A stretch of DNA of 64,000 bases from Myroides guanonis (GTDB lineage: Bacteria > Bacteroidota > Bacteroidia > Flavobacteriales > Flavobacteriaceae), in contig NZ_FORU01000002.1 of NCBI RefSeq assembly GCF_900114085.1, positions 62,001 to 126,000 on the forward strand. The letters run 5' to 3'. Under the pieces are notes generated by a model. That model searched no databases. It was given only the letters and a program-made list of their open reading frames with translations, and was not told where the DNA came from. Shown here piece by piece: positions 54,469 to 63,451 of this stretch. Position 1 is the first letter of the stretch. The number at the start of each line of letters is the position of its first letter. The position numbers and the translations under genes are program-made.

Positions 54469-56337
54469 TTAAGATTTTTTAATAAAAACAACATCTTTAA
54501 ACACCAATACTGACCGAATACGGACTACATACAAACCTTCAGACAACTCATTAACGTCTAAAATTATATTATCATTTTGAAAATAACTGTTAATTGACTT
54601 TACACGTTTTCCTAAAACAGTTAACACTTCTAACTCAAAGGGCGTATTCACATCAATTCCACTTAAAACCAAAAAATCCTGCGTCGGATTAGGCCATACC
54701 GTTATACCTTCTTTTTTTATCGTATTCTCATCATCTATAACCTCCTCAAAATCATCAATTCCTGACACTAATAAACTATACGACTGAACCCCTCTATATA
54801 TCTTTGACTTATAGCTAACTTCTAAAACAAGTTCATTTAAATCTATAGCATTCACAACCGTTATCTGCTCTAGATTATCAACAGTATTATCTCCCTGAAC
54901 CGCAATTATTCGCCCGTCTTGTCTTTTCAACATCCAAGGGTAATAGATATTCCCTTTAACATCAATTAACCTCAAATCCAAATCATTTACCAAATCAGGA
55001 GTTACATCATCCAAAGAACCAAACTTAACCTTACCTTCAGGATCCGTCCAACTCAAAGTCACCTTTACTTCAAAAGAATCTCCAGAAGCCTTTAATTTAT
55101 ATTTGTGTTTTTCTCCTTGCTTTATATCTGTCTCAATCAATCGCACTCCATCCTCATCAACACTGCTTCTTAATATCTCTAATCCCTCCTTATTATTAAT
55201 CAACCCCCAACCTGTTTTATAATCTGGTTCATTAACCTGATTAATCGATAACGCAGAATGAACCATAAGGGCGCGCATAGATGAAGACCATAAAGGTTTA
55301 CCCGAAAACGCTATAGCTGCCTCCTGCCATATAGTTATTACCGAAGACACCACAGGTGCGGCCATAGAAGTCCCACTTAAAAAACCGTAATCTGTAGTAT
55401 TTTCATCAAGCGTAGAAAACACCCGAACTCCCCTTGTAGCGATGTCTGGCTTAATTCTTAAATCATCCGTAGGTCCCCAATTGCTAAAACTAGACATTTT
55501 CAGATTATCAATATCATCCCCTTCAACAGCCGCAACGACGATAGCATTTTTAGCTGTAGTCATTCCCAACAACAAATCCATTCCTTCTTTTGTAGGATTA
55601 TATTTCCCAAACTGCTCCCTATCATTGCCAGCCGCAACAACAGGTTGGTAAAATAAAAACCTAGAAGCAATAGCATCTAAGCGCTGACTGCTTGACAAAT
55701 ATGCTCCAAAATACGTTACAGGTATGTTTTTAGGATCAACTCCATAAGAATGATTCGAAACCAAAATCCCTTTAGACGCCAGATCAACCATTTCTTCAAA
55801 ATCATTCGTCCAATCATTGGCCCATATTGTAGATTGATAGACCAATCCTCTCCCCTTTGGATTAACACCCCCTCTTGAAACAATAGTACCTGCAACATGC
55901 GTAGCATGATTACTATAACTCAACCAATCTGAATCGTCAGTAACACGTATAGAACCCTTTAAATCTAAATGGTCTAGTCTAGGTAATTTAGAATCCCACA
56001 AACCAACTATCATTCCCTTTCCAGAAAATCCCATAACATTATTTCCACTTTCATCAATCACATTGGAAACTCTAGCAGAAACTTGATTATAACTCTTATA
56101 ATACAAAGCCACCCCCAAAGAATCGACCTCCATCAAATCAACTGAATCATGAGGTAATTTACTCTTGAACCTAAAATCTTTATTTGATTTATATTTGATT
56201 TTCAAATCTGCTACATCTTTCAGCTCATAACTTGATTGTATTCTATTGCGTACATCTAAATTCTGTGCAACTCCATTTAGAGAATACACTAAAAAGAACA
56301 CAGCTAAAACCGATTTAAAAATCTTTCTTTTTTCCAT
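54469..56337 (-). CDS. Secreted S8 (subtilisin-type) serine peptidase with T9SS sorting domain
   Basis: A 622-residue secreted protease. Signal peptide (about 1-24), subtilisin-type catalytic domain (about 100-385) with Asp115 (GLWDSK), His144 (NHATHVAG), oxyanion Asn238 (AAGND) and Ser324 (SGTSMAAP). A beta-rich P-domain-like region follows (about 400-530). The C-terminal type-A T9SS sorting domain (about 548-622) begins with VWPNPTQDFLVLSG. It has all catalytic residues and should act at or beyond the cell surface. It is next to susCD pair 2, which may import its products; this link is inference. Confidence 0.93.
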   Translation of the reverse strand: MEKRKIFKSVLAVFFLVYSLNGVAQNLDVRNRIQSSYELKDVADLKIKYKSNKDFRFKSKLPHDSVDLMEVDSLGVALYYKSYNQVSARVSNVIDESGNNVMGFSGKGMIVGLWDSKLPRLDHLDLKGSIRVTDDSDWLSYSNHATHVAGTIVSRGGVNPKGRGLVYQSTIWANDWTNDFEEMVDLASKGILVSNHSYGVDPKNIPVTYFGAYLSSSQRLDAIASRFLFYQPVVAAGNDREQFGKYNPTKEGMDLLLGMTTAKNAIVVAAVEGDDIDNLKMSSFSNWGPTDDLRIKPDIATRGVRVFSTLDENTTDYGFLSGTSMAAPVVSSVITIWQEAAIAFSGKPLWSSSMRALMVHSALSINQVNEPDYKTGWGLINNKEGLEILRSSVDEDGVRLIETDIKQGEKHKYKLKASGDSFEVKVTLSWTDPEGKVKFGSLDDVTPDLVNDLDLRLIDVKGNIYYPWMLKRQDGRIIAVQGDNTVDNLEQITVVNAIDLNELVLEVSYKSKIYRGVQSYSLLVSGIDDFEEVIDDENTIKKEGITVWPNPTQDFLVLSGIDVNTPFELEVLTVLGKRVKSINSYFQNDNIILDVNELSEGLYVVRIRSVLVFKDVVFIKKS

Positions 56338-56666
56338 TTTTTATTTTCATTAACAATTCTACTTTTACAAATCTAATTTAATTACGCATTCTTTTTCGTT
56401 GAAATTCAATACAAATATTTATAATCGGTCTCTATTTTTTTTAAACTCTTTCACATTCTTTTATAAACTCACAACAAAAAAATATTTTGTTGCGATAGTA
56501 AAACAATGTCACTATAATCTCGAAAAAATTTCTTTCTACCTAACAAACTTACTAGAAATACGCTAAGCCTTCCTAATAAAACATACCCAATTAGCTAAAA
56601 AGAAAATGGATTATTTGAGTAACTTGCGCCTTAATAAAAGTCGTTTATCTATTTCTGGAATATACT
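56338..56666. other. Divergent intergenic region (S8 peptidase / rnhB)
   Basis: A 329-bp AT-rich gap. On the minus strand TAGATTTG at 56375-56368 is a good -7 box for the peptidase, 30 nt before its ATG. On the plus strand TTG at 56624-56626 with an imperfect TATTTCTG at 56650-56657 could drive rnhB. I see no other gene or repeat. Confidence 0.5.
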
Positions 56667-57266
56667 ATGCTAAAAAAGAATTATTCTACTTACCTACTTG
56701 AAGCAGGAACTGATGAAGCAGGAAGGGGCTGTATAGCAGGTCCTGTTACAGCAGCAGCCGTCATTCTTCCTCCTGATTTCGAAAACCTTATACTTAATGA
56801 TTCGAAAAAGCTATCTGAAAAAACTCGTTTTCAACTAAGAGAAATTATATATAAAGAAGCAATCTCGTACAAAATCATCCACTTAGATCATCTTGTTGTA
56901 GACGAAATAAACATCTTAAATGCTTCTATAAAAGCAATGCAAAATGCATTATTGCTTTTACAACCACAACCGGAGTTTATTATCGTTGATGGCAATCGAT
57001 TTCATGCAATTCCAAACATCCCTCACCAATGTATCGTAAAAGGTGATATGAAATTTCTAAGTATTGCAGCAGCATCTGTCTTGGCAAAAACTGCTAGAGA
57101 TGATTATATGAATGAAATACACGAAGAATTTCCAATGTATAATTGGAAAAAAAATAAAGGTTACCCTACTAAAGAACACAGAATGGCAATTGAAAAATAT
57201 GGTCCTAGTAAATACCATAGAATGACATTCAAGCTGCTTCCTGACCAAATAAAAATTGATTTCTAA
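56667..57266 (+). CDS. rnhB: Ribonuclease HII
   Basis: A 199-residue enzyme that cuts RNA in RNA-DNA hybrids and at single ribonucleotides. Metal-binding residues Asp16-Glu17 (TDEAGRG), Asp108 (IIVDGN) and Asp145/Asp146 (KTARDDYM) are present. Typical length; no C-terminal extension. Single-gene unit with a shared terminator after it. Confidence 0.97.
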   Translation: MLKKNYSTYLLEAGTDEAGRGCIAGPVTAAAVILPPDFENLILNDSKKLSEKTRFQLREIIYKEAISYKIIHLDHLVVDEINILNASIKAMQNALLLLQPQPEFIIVDGNRFHAIPNIPHQCIVKGDMKFLSIAAASVLAKTARDDYMNEIHEEFPMYNWKKNKGYPTKEHRMAIEKYGPSKYHRMTFKLLPDQIKIDF

Positions 57267-57270
57267 AATA

Positions 57271-57305
57271 AAAAGCCCCATCTAATAAAAATATCAAATG
57301 GGGCT
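57271..57305. terminator. Bidirectional terminator between rnhB and hemL
   Basis: AGCCCCAT (57274-57281) pairs with ATGGGGCT (57298-57305) around a 16-nt AT-rich loop, with an A-run on the left (T-run for the minus strand). The plus-strand T-run is weak. Confidence 0.7.
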
Positions 57306-57331
57306 CTAGAATATTTAAAAAAAGTATTTAA

Positions 57332-58612
57332 CTATGAAAACACTTTATTTACAGCATTTATGGTGTAATCTAAATCTTCATAAGTAAGCGCATCTGTTAT
57401 AAACCATGTTTCATAAGATGATGGAGCAATATAAACGCCCTCTGCTAATAACCCATGGAAAAATTTCTTAAATGTATCATTATTACCATAACCCGCAGTC
57501 TCAAAATCTAAAACCTCACGCTCATCGAAGAAAACTGAAATCATTGATCCAACTCTATTTATAGTATGCTCGATGTTTCTATCCATTAATACTTTTCTAA
57601 TTCCTCTTTCTAAATAGGCAGTTTTTTCTTCTAATCTTCTGAACAACTCTAAATCAGACTCAATAGACTTCAACATAGTCAATCCCGCAGCCATAGCCAA
57701 AGGATTTCCAGACAGAGTTCCCGCTTGATAAACAGGGCCTACTGGTGCTAAATAATCCATAATTTCATGCCTTCCAGCAAATGCACCTACAGGCAAGCCA
57801 CCTCCTATAACTTTTCCAAAAGTTATCAAATCAGCTTTAACTCCAAAAAGCTCTTGCGCACCACCTCTTGCTAGCCTAAACCCAGTCATTACCTCATCAA
57901 ATATGAGTAAAGTACCGTGAGCGTCACACAATGCTCTTAACCCTTCTAAAAAGCCTTTAATCGGAGGTACACAGCCCATATTACCAGCCACAGGCTCTAT
58001 TATAATTGCTGCTACTTCACCCCTATTATTTTCTAATATTTCTTGAACATGTCCTAAATCATTATAATTCGCCAACAAAGTATCTTTAGCCGTCCCCATA
58101 GTTACACCAGGACTATTAGGCGCCCCGAAAGTAACAGCTCCACTACCAGCTTGAATTAAAAAAGAATCTGAATGTCCGTGATAACAACCTTTAAATTTTA
58201 TTATTTTTTCTCTTGATGTAAACCCTCTAGCTAACCGAACCGCACTCATACAAGCTTCTGTTCCTGAATTTACAAAACGAATTTTATCAATATTTGGAAC
58301 CATTGATATTGCTAATGAAGCAATTTCCGTCTCTATTTCCGTAGGCATACCAAAAGATGTTCCTTTCTTCGCTTTTTCAATTACAGCCTGAACCACAGGT
58401 TCATAAGCATGGCCTAAAATCATAGGTCCCCAAGAATTGATGTAATCTATCAGCCGATTACCGTCTTCATCGTACAAATAAGCTCCTTTCGCCTCTTTAA
58501 CGAATATAGGTGTACCACCAACTGATTTAAATGCGCGTACTGGAGAATTCACTCCTCCTGGTATAACTTTTTCAGCCTCAGCAAATAGCTGACTACTTCT
58601 CTGATATAACAT
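57332..58612 (-). CDS. hemL: Glutamate-1-semialdehyde 2,1-aminomutase
   Basis: A 426-residue PLP aminomutase that makes 5-aminolevulinate from glutamate-1-semialdehyde in tetrapyrrole synthesis (C5 pathway). PLP lysine is Lys267 in [16 protein letters not shown]; the typical N-terminus with [11 protein letters not shown] (18-28) is present. It is the last gene of a four-gene minus-strand operon, 2 bp after the glucosaminidase gene. No other hem genes are in the window. Confidence 0.97.
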   Translation of the reverse strand: MLYQRSSQLFAEAEKVIPGGVNSPVRAFKSVGGTPIFVKEAKGAYLYDEDGNRLIDYINSWGPMILGHAYEPVVQAVIEKAKKGTSFGMPTEIETEIASLAISMVPNIDKIRFVNSGTEACMSAVRLARGFTSREKIIKFKGCYHGHSDSFLIQAGSGAVTFGAPNSPGVTMGTAKDTLLANYNDLGHVQEILENNRGEVAAIIIEPVAGNMGCVPPIKGFLEGLRALCDAHGTLLIFDEVMTGFRLARGGAQELFGVKADLITFGKVIGGGLPVGAFAGRHEIMDYLAPVGPVYQAGTLSGNPLAMAAGLTMLKSIESDLELFRRLEEKTAYLERGIRKVLMDRNIEHTINRVGSMISVFFDEREVLDFETAGYGNNDTFKKFFHGLLAEGVYIAPSSYETWFITDALTYEDLDYTINAVNKVFS

Positions 58613-58614
58613 AT

Positions 58615-59469
58615 TTAATTTATTTTTAGCAACTGCCCTGTTGATATAGAATTATCGGATAAATTATTAAGATTTTGCAATTCCGAAACAGTAATATTAT
58701 AACGCTTCGATATAGAATATAAAGTATCTCCTGCCACCACTTTGTGATAACTTGAAGTCACTACTGCATCCCCACTTATCGCTTTATCAATTGCCGAAGT
58801 GTTATACTTATTTCCTAAAACTTCTGAATCGAAATTATACAACTCATAGCGCTCAATTAAACTGATTAATTTATCTGGATACTTTGGATCTGTTGCATAT
58901 CCAGCCTTACGAAGTCCTTTTGCCCATCCTTTATAATCTGATTTATCTAATTTAAATAAATCACTATATCTACCTCTACTTGTTAAAAATATAGAATGGT
59001 CTTTATACGACTCCTCTGGATCTGAATATTTCCTAAAACACTCATCAGGAGCATCGTCTGTATGACGAACTGAATCTCCTGTCCAGTCATGACACTTAAT
59101 CCCAAAATGATTATTAGCGTTCCTACTTAGCGTACCTTGCCCCGAACCTGATTCCAAAACACCTTGCGCTAAAGTAATACTCGCCGGAATCCCATGTTTT
59201 CTCATATTCGTTTTCGCTACATCTTTATATCTCATAATATAAGCGCGAATAACATCCGAAGTTACACTCAATTTTGAAGTAGCTTCCAAGGTCTCTGTGT
59301 TCTTATATAATTTCTTTCCAGACTTAGCTGCTTCCTTATTCAGGTTTGCTCTATAAGTTGCCTTATCAATCAGCTCCTGATTCCTAATTTTCTTACCTGT
59401 TAAACTCTTTTTACTTGAACCACATCCAACAAAAAGAAACACCGTTAATACGATAACTATTAACCTCAT
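58615..59469 (-). CDS. Glucosaminidase-domain lipoprotein with LysM
   Basis: A 284-residue lipoprotein (Cys16) that should cut peptidoglycan. The glucosaminidase domain (about 65-215) has the FlgJ-type block [17 protein letters not shown], with the catalytic glutamate in GVLES, and [14 protein letters not shown] single C-terminal LysM domain (about 240-284) binds the wall. Role in wall remodelling is inferred from domains. It is 4 bp downstream of the PLP-enzyme gene. Confidence 0.92.
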   Translation of the reverse strand: MRLIVIVLTVFLFVGCGSSKKSLTGKKIRNQELIDKATYRANLNKEAAKSGKKLYKNTETLEATSKLSVTSDVIRAYIMRYKDVAKTNMRKHGIPASITLAQGVLESGSGQGTLSRNANNHFGIKCHDWTGDSVRHTDDAPDECFRKYSDPEESYKDHSIFLTSRGRYSDLFKLDKSDYKGWAKGLRKAGYATDPKYPDKLISLIERYELYNFDSEVLGNKYNTSAIDKAISGDAVVTSSYHKVVAGDTLYSISKRYNITVSELQNLNNLSDNSISTGQLLKIN

Positions 59470-59473
59470 AGTC

Positions 59474-60361
59474 TTACCCTTTTAATTTGATAGAATCATT
59501 CCAGCCTTGCAATCCACCCGTGTGAATAGCTAAAATCTTTGACCCCTTTTTAAATTTTCTTTTCTCTATTAAATCCATTATTCCAAACATCATTTTACAA
59601 GTATATATTGGATCTAACAAAATACCTGTATCCTTCTTAAATTTCCCTATAAACAACATCAGTTCATTAGTCATTTTCCCATAGCCTCCGAAATGATATT
59701 CCAAATTCAATTCCCAATTGCTTTTCTCACCAACAAACTTACGAATATCTTCACTTAAAAAATCACCTTTCAATGCTGGAAACCCCAATATTTTCTGATT
59801 ACTATTAGATGTTTTTATCAAACCCGACAAGGTTCCTCCAGTACCAACAGCACAACATATCACATCAAAAGAATTATCTTTAGTTTTTAAAATCTCCTCA
59901 CATCCCAATACAGCAACTTCATTCGTTCCTCCTTCAGGAATTATATAACTATCAGGATATGTTTTTTTTAGCATCTCTAAAAAACCGATATCATTTCTCT
60001 TCCTATACTCCGTTCTACTAATAAATTCAAACCTCATTCCATCATCATGAGCTTTTTTTAAGGTTGGGTTATTCATAAAGTTAGATACTAACTCATCTCC
60101 TCTGATAATTCCTATTGTTTGCATTCCATATATACGTCCTGCTGCTGCAGTCGCTGCTATATGATTCGAATAAGCTCCTCCAAAAGTTACTATTTTAGAA
60201 AACCCTAATCCTTTTGCTTCTTTAAAATTGTATTTAAGCTTTCTAAATTTATTACCCGAAATCTCTTTATGTAGTAAATCTTCTCTCTTGATATATAATT
60301 CAATTCCATCAGGAAAATCAAACTCTATTTTTTCATTTGACACCAATTCTTCTTCAAACAC
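59474..60361 (-). CDS. PLP-dependent deaminase, D-cysteine desulfhydrase/ACC deaminase family
   Basis: A 295-residue fold-type-II PLP enzyme. PLP lysine Lys38 is in SGNKFRKLKYN, and the phosphate loop GTGGTLSG is near 180-187. Homologues desulfhydrate D-cysteine or deaminate 1-aminocyclopropane-1-carboxylate; the specificity cannot be read safely here. The frame has no ATG: it starts at GTG (60361), directly after the upstream stop. Shorter than the usual ~330 residues, mostly at the N-terminus. Confidence 0.85.
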   Translation of the reverse strand: MFEEELVSNEKIEFDFPDGIELYIKREDLLHKEISGNKFRKLKYNFKEAKGLGFSKIVTFGGAYSNHIAATAAAGRIYGMQTIGIIRGDELVSNFMNNPTLKKAHDDGMRFEFISRTEYRKRNDIGFLEMLKKTYPDSYIIPEGGTNEVAVLGCEEILKTKDNSFDVICCAVGTGGTLSGLIKTSNSNQKILGFPALKGDFLSEDIRKFVGEKSNWELNLEYHFGGYGKMTNELMLFIGKFKKDTGILLDPIYTCKMMFGIMDLIEKRKFKKGSKILAIHTGGLQGWNDSIKLKG

Positions 60362-60362
60362 T

Positions 60363-60692
60363 CTATAAATATTTTATAAATGAAAACAGTTTTCTTCTAG
60401 TTAAATAATCTAAATCCATCTCATTTTGATACGCTTCTTTTTCAAAAGAAATTTCACGATAAGCTCTGTATCTTGAACCACATTGAATCCAACGAACTAC
60501 AAACTCAAGGAGATACCAAACATAAAAAATCAGTAATAGCATTTCTAATTGTTGCTTCAAATGAATTTTCTCATGATTCATAAAAACCTTAGAATCAAGC
60601 AACTTCTTATCTTTAACAAATAAGAATGGAAAAAAACTAAGCCCGTCAAATCCTTTCGGAATTAAACCGCCTACCACTAATACCCTATACAT
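60363..60692 (-). CDS. Small HExxH membrane protein, M48/M56-like
   Basis: A 109-residue protein with the motif His40-Glu41-x2-His44-x2-Gln (NHEKIHLKQQ), then a hydrophobic segment (about 50-68) and an acidic-aromatic stretch YREISFEKEAYQNEM (about 78-92) that could give the third zinc ligand (Glu84 or Glu86). The order HExxH, membrane helix, then E-x-E-A resembles the core of M48/M56 membrane metalloproteases, here in very short form. No characterised relative is known to me. It is first in the operon leading to hemL, overlapping tightly with the PLP-enzyme gene. Confidence 0.7.
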   Translation of the reverse strand: MYRVLVVGGLIPKGFDGLSFFPFLFVKDKKLLDSKVFMNHEKIHLKQQLEMLLLIFYVWYLLEFVVRWIQCGSRYRAYREISFEKEAYQNEMDLDYLTRRKLFSFIKYL

Positions 60693-60749
60693 CTATATGA
60701 TTTAAAATTACCCCTTTTAAACATCTAATTAAATCTGTAACTTAGACTC

Positions 60750-60757
60750 CAAATTTA
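60750..60757 (-). promoter_or_regulatory. -7 box (TAAATTTG) of the hemL operon
   Basis: TAnnTTTG on the minus strand 57 nt before the ATG at 60692. No clear -33 element; no good match for hutU on the plus strand was found in this 152-bp gap. Confidence 0.4.
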
Positions 60758-60844
60758 CATCTGTTTTAAACACAACAAAATTACACAATATAAGCTGTTA
60801 TCAGATTCAATATCACACAAATAATTACAACTGAAATACTAAAA

Positions 60845-62830
60845 ATGAACTTTCAAGATTTAATTAAACAGGGTATTCCTACAGAATTACCGCAAAAAAA
60901 AGAATACGATTTAACTATCAACCATGCTCCTAAAAGAAAAGAAATCTTATCTGATGACGAGAAGAAATTAGCTCTTAGAAATGCGTTGCGTTATTTTGAT
61001 GCTAAACACCACCCTATTTTACTAGAAGAATTCAAAGAGGAATTAGAAAAATACGGCCGAATTTATATGTATCGCTTTCGTCCGGAATACAAAATGTATG
61101 CCCGCCCGATTGAAGAATACCCTGGGAATTCAACACAAGCAAAGTCAATCATGCTGATGATTCAAAACAATTTGGATTATGCAGTTGCACAACACCCACA
61201 CGAACTAATCACGTATGGTGGCAATGGTGCTGTTTTTCAAAACTGGGCACAATACTTACTTACAATGCAATACTTATCTGAAATGACAGATGAGCAAACC
61301 CTTGTCATGTATTCTGGACATCCTATGGGACTTTTCCCTTCAAACATAAATGCTCCAAGAGTAGTTGTGACAAACGGCATGATGATACCGAATTACTCAA
61401 AACCAGATGACTGGGAAAAATTCAACGCGTTAGGTGTATCTCAATACGGACAAATGACAGCTGGAAGCTACATGTACATCGGTCCTCAAGGAATAGTACA
61501 CGGAACAACTATTACCGTTCTAAATGGAGGTAGAAAAATAGCGAAGAATGGTGAAGACTTAGCAGGTAAACTATTTGTAACCTCAGGCTTGGGAGGTATG
61601 AGTGGAGCACAACCAAAAGCAGGTAATATTGCAGGCTGCATAACCGTTTGTGCTGAAGTAAACGAAAAAGCTGTTCATACAAGACACAGTCAAGGATGGG
61701 TCGACGAAGTAATTAGCGATTTAGATGAATTAGTGAACAGAGTCAAAAAAGCAAAGGAGAACAAAGAAATAGTCTCTATTGCATTCCTAGGAAACATAGT
61801 TTCTATATGGGAAAAATTTGATAAAGAGAATGTTTACGTTGATTTAGGTTCAGACCAAACCTCTCTCCACAATCCTTGGGCAGGAGGTTATTATCCAGTT
61901 TCGATTTCTTTTGAAGAAGCAAACGAAATGATGGCTAAAAATCCTGACAAATTTAAAGAACTAGTTCAGGAATCTTTGCGCAGACAAGCAACTGCAATAA
62001 ACAATCACACTGCAAAAGGAACTTATTTCTTTGATTATGGTAACGCATTCTTACTGGAAGCTTCAAGAGCAGGTGCAGATGTTATGGCAGACAACAATAT
62101 AGATTTCAAATACCCAAGTTATGTACAAGACATTATGGGCCCGATGTGTTTTGATTATGGTTTTGGTCCTTTTCGATGGGTTTGTGCATCAGGAAAACCT
62201 GAAGATTTAGCTAAAACAGATGAAATTGCTTGTGCCGTTTTAGAAGAAATCAAAAAACACTCACCAATAGAAATTCAACAACAACTAGCAGACAACATTC
62301 GTTGGATTAAAGGTGCACAAGAAAACAGACTAGTAGTAGGTTCACAAGCCAGAATATTATATGCAGATGCAGAAGGAAGAATCAAAATTGCAGAAGCCTT
62401 TAATCAAGCTATAGAAAAAGGAATCATTGGACCAGTAGTTCTTGGAAGAGATCACCACGATGTATCTGGAACAGACTCACCCTACAGAGAAACCTCAAAC
62501 ATCTATGATGGATCTCGATTTACAGCGGACATGGCTATTCACAATGTAATTGGAGATAGTTTCAGAGGAGCTACATGGGTATCAATCCACAATGGTGGAG
62601 GTGTAGGATGGGGTGAAGTAATAAATGGTGGCTTTGGCATGTTTCTTGATGGTTCAAAAGAAGCTTCAAAGCGCTTAAAATCAATGCTATTTTGGGATGT
62701 AAACAACGGAATCGCTAGAAGAAGTTGGGCTAGAAATGAAGAAGCAGTTTTCGCTATCAAAAGAGCGATGGAAGTAGAACCTTTATTAAAAGTAACTCTT
62801 CCAAATCTAGTTGATGATAGTTTATTATAA
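60845..62830 (+). CDS. hutU: Urocanate hydratase
   Basis: Histidine catabolism: converts urocanate to imidazolonepropionate using tightly bound NAD+ as an electrophile. At 661 residues it is longer than the ~555-residue E. coli/Pseudomonas type, as I expect for the Bacteroidota form. Conserved blocks include ITYGGNGAVFQNWAQYLL, TSGLGGMSGAQPKA and the cysteine-bearing GPMCFDYGFGPFRWVCASG. The other hut genes are not in the window. A small DUF4136 lipoprotein gene follows after 24 bp. Confidence 0.96.
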   Translation: MNFQDLIKQGIPTELPQKKEYDLTINHAPKRKEILSDDEKKLALRNALRYFDAKHHPILLEEFKEELEKYGRIYMYRFRPEYKMYARPIEEYPGNSTQAKSIMLMIQNNLDYAVAQHPHELITYGGNGAVFQNWAQYLLTMQYLSEMTDEQTLVMYSGHPMGLFPSNINAPRVVVTNGMMIPNYSKPDDWEKFNALGVSQYGQMTAGSYMYIGPQGIVHGTTITVLNGGRKIAKNGEDLAGKLFVTSGLGGMSGAQPKAGNIAGCITVCAEVNEKAVHTRHSQGWVDEVISDLDELVNRVKKAKENKEIVSIAFLGNIVSIWEKFDKENVYVDLGSDQTSLHNPWAGGYYPVSISFEEANEMMAKNPDKFKELVQESLRRQATAINNHTAKGTYFFDYGNAFLLEASRAGADVMADNNIDFKYPSYVQDIMGPMCFDYGFGPFRWVCASGKPEDLAKTDEIACAVLEEIKKHSPIEIQQQLADNIRWIKGAQENRLVVGSQARILYADAEGRIKIAEAFNQAIEKGIIGPVVLGRDHHDVSGTDSPYRETSNIYDGSRFTADMAIHNVIGDSFRGATWVSIHNGGGVGWGEVINGGFGMFLDGSKEASKRLKSMLFWDVNNGIARRSWARNEEAVFAIKRAMEVEPLLKVTLPNLVDDSLL

Positions 62831-62854
62831 GATTACTAACTAAAACCTAAAATT

Positions 62855-63391
62855 ATGAAAGCTTTAAAAATCTTATCAGTCATAGCCTTTATGGCTTTAG
62901 CTTCTTCATGCAGCAGTGTACGAGTACATTCAGATTATGATGACAAAACAGATTTCAATCAAATTAAATCTTACGCCTTTTTTAAAGACGGTATAGATAA
63001 AGCAGAGATCTCCGATTTAGATAAAAAAAGAATTCTCAACGCAATTGATGCAGAACTTTCATCTAGAGGTTTAGTAAAAGGAGATCGTCCAGATGTCTTA
63101 ATCAACATCTTTACTAAAGCTCAACAAAGAGTAGATGTATATAACAATAACTACTATAGCCCTTGGGGCTATTATGGATATGGATGGGGACCTTATTGGG
63201 GCTCGTCTTACAACTCAGTATCTACTTCGACAGAAGGTCGTTTATTTATAGACATATTAGACGCTAACAAAAAAGAGTTGATTTGGCAAGGAACCGGAAC
63301 TGGCTACTTAACAAATACTAGAGCCAAAAAAGAGCAACGTATTCAAGAATTTGTTAAAGAGATTTTAAAAGATTTTCCTCCTAAGAAGTAA
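62855..63391 (+). CDS. DUF4136 lipoprotein
   Basis: A 178-residue lipoprotein (Cys19 in ALASSC) of family DUF4136, recognised by the start of the mature part (DYDDKTDFNQIKSYAFF), a Tyr/Gly-rich middle (NNNYYSPWGYYGYGWG) and the C-terminal LIWQGTGTGYL. Function unknown; located in the envelope. Close spacing to hutU suggests shared transcription, not a shared pathway. Confidence 0.88.
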   Translation: MKALKILSVIAFMALASSCSSVRVHSDYDDKTDFNQIKSYAFFKDGIDKAEISDLDKKRILNAIDAELSSRGLVKGDRPDVLINIFTKAQQRVDVYNNNYYSPWGYYGYGWGPYWGSSYNSVSTSTEGRLFIDILDANKKELIWQGTGTGYLTNTRAKKEQRIQEFVKEILKDFPPKK

Positions 63392-63451
63392 TTAATATTA
63401 GAATAATCCTAAAATAAAGATACAGGATTTTAGATAAATAAAATTATTATC

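Noticed and set aside
44421..56337. Polysaccharide utilisation locus
   Set aside because: There are SusCD pairs but no glycoside hydrolase, polysaccharide lyase, sulfatase, hybrid sensor or ECF sigma/anti-sigma pair in the window.
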